The notes under the pieces were generated by a model that made no database searches, was not told the origin of the DNA, and was given only the letters and a program-made list of their open reading frames with translations. 64,000 bases of DNA from Leisingera caerulea DSM 24564. GTDB lineage: Bacteria > Pseudomonadota > Alphaproteobacteria > Rhodobacterales > Rhodobacteraceae. The stretch is from contig NZ_KI421513.1 in the NCBI RefSeq assembly GCF_000473325.1, forward strand, positions 1,993,217-2,057,216, written 5' to 3'. Below, piece by piece: positions 63,957-64,000 of the stretch; the stretch's first letter is position 1, and each line of letters opens with the position of its first letter. The position numbers and the translations under genes were made by a program.

Positions 63957-64000
63957 TCAGCTATTGGTTGCCGCGACTTCGGCTGCGACCAGCGCGCGCA
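63957..64000 (-). CDS. C-terminal end of a further minus-strand gene (partial)
   Basis: A minus-strand frame enters from the right edge and ends with ALVAAEVAATNS and a stop at 63957-63959, 27 bases before the PCuAC start codon. The spacing suggests that it is the upstream gene of the copper-chaperone operon. Only about 14 residues are visible, so no function can be given. Confidence 0.35.
   Translation of the reverse strand, partial: RALVAAEVAATNS

Overview
The window looks like a chromosome segment from a marine alphaproteobacterium, most likely the Roseobacter group of Rhodobacteraceae. The evidence is the rRNA operon ending 23S-5S-tRNA-fMet, high G+C coding DNA, a complete pqqABCDE locus with a PQQ alcohol dehydrogenase system, a DmdA/DmdB-like cluster, and IS types common in that group. 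This is inference from gene content; no database was searched.

Layout. (1) 1-1574: 3' part of 23S rRNA, 5S rRNA and initiator tRNA. (2) 1531-about 11080: an integrated element. Its serine recombinase reads through the 3' half of tRNA-fMet and its far side carries an imperfect copy of the tRNA-proximal sequence. Cargo: a soluble FtsH-like AAA+/M41 protease, a zinc-ribbon protein with a GIY-YIG-like (T5orf172) domain, a 163-residue unknown, a short ribbon-helix-helix regulator, and an IS91-type transposase with a tyrosine recombinase. (3) 11100-11554: decayed IS3 transposase. (4) 11735-32251: a coherent system for PQQ-dependent alcohol oxidation: aldehyde dehydrogenase, DUF779 protein, hybrid sensor kinase, FIST protein, LuxR-type response regulator, a PQQ alcohol dehydrogenase with the Asp-x-Asp lanthanide signature, an associated ABC transporter set with beta-propeller and binding protein, cytochrome c550 PedF, a XoxJ-like binding protein, ApbE, a NosR-like flavoprotein/ferredoxin, and pqqABCDE. 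Five copies of a 17-bp motif (about TACGACCnnnGnnCAAT) lie upstream of its transcription units and probably mark one regulon.

(5) 32611-38600: a bactofilin-like membrane protein, remnants of a tyrosine integrase and of IS3, a four-gene operon of unknown role (Cys-rich, Met-rich, AhpD-like and membrane proteins), and a metF-metV pair for methylene/methyl-tetrahydrofolate chemistry. (6) 38691-47915: one long operon of a branched-chain-amino-acid-type (Liv) ABC transporter, an alpha/beta hydrolase, a TetR regulator, an enoyl-CoA hydratase, an acyl-CoA ligase and two MaoC/hotdog proteins. A perfect palindrome sits between the -35 and -10 of its promoter. (7) 48088-52828, opposite strand: DmdB-like CoA ligase, enoyl-CoA hydratase, OsmC-like protein, GcvT/DmdA-like demethylase and an Lrp/AsnC regulator. 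This looks like a pathway that demethylates a substrate onto tetrahydrofolate and then activates the remaining acid with CoA; metF-metV could oxidise the methyl group.

(8) 53299-64000: accessory metal-resistance island beginning at a tRNA-Ser(GCU) gene that keeps only its 5' half. It holds an IS110-family element, a 5'-truncated ccdA, a small HMA-like protein, two L,D-transpeptidases, a lipoprotein, a Zn/Cd/Pb-type P-type ATPase and an overlapping copper-chaperone operon (PCuAC, SCO, M23 peptidase, DUF411). Two MerR-type promoters with 19-bp spacers share an operator, one before an L,D-transpeptidase and one before the ATPase, yet no merR gene is present here. No CRISPR array was seen.
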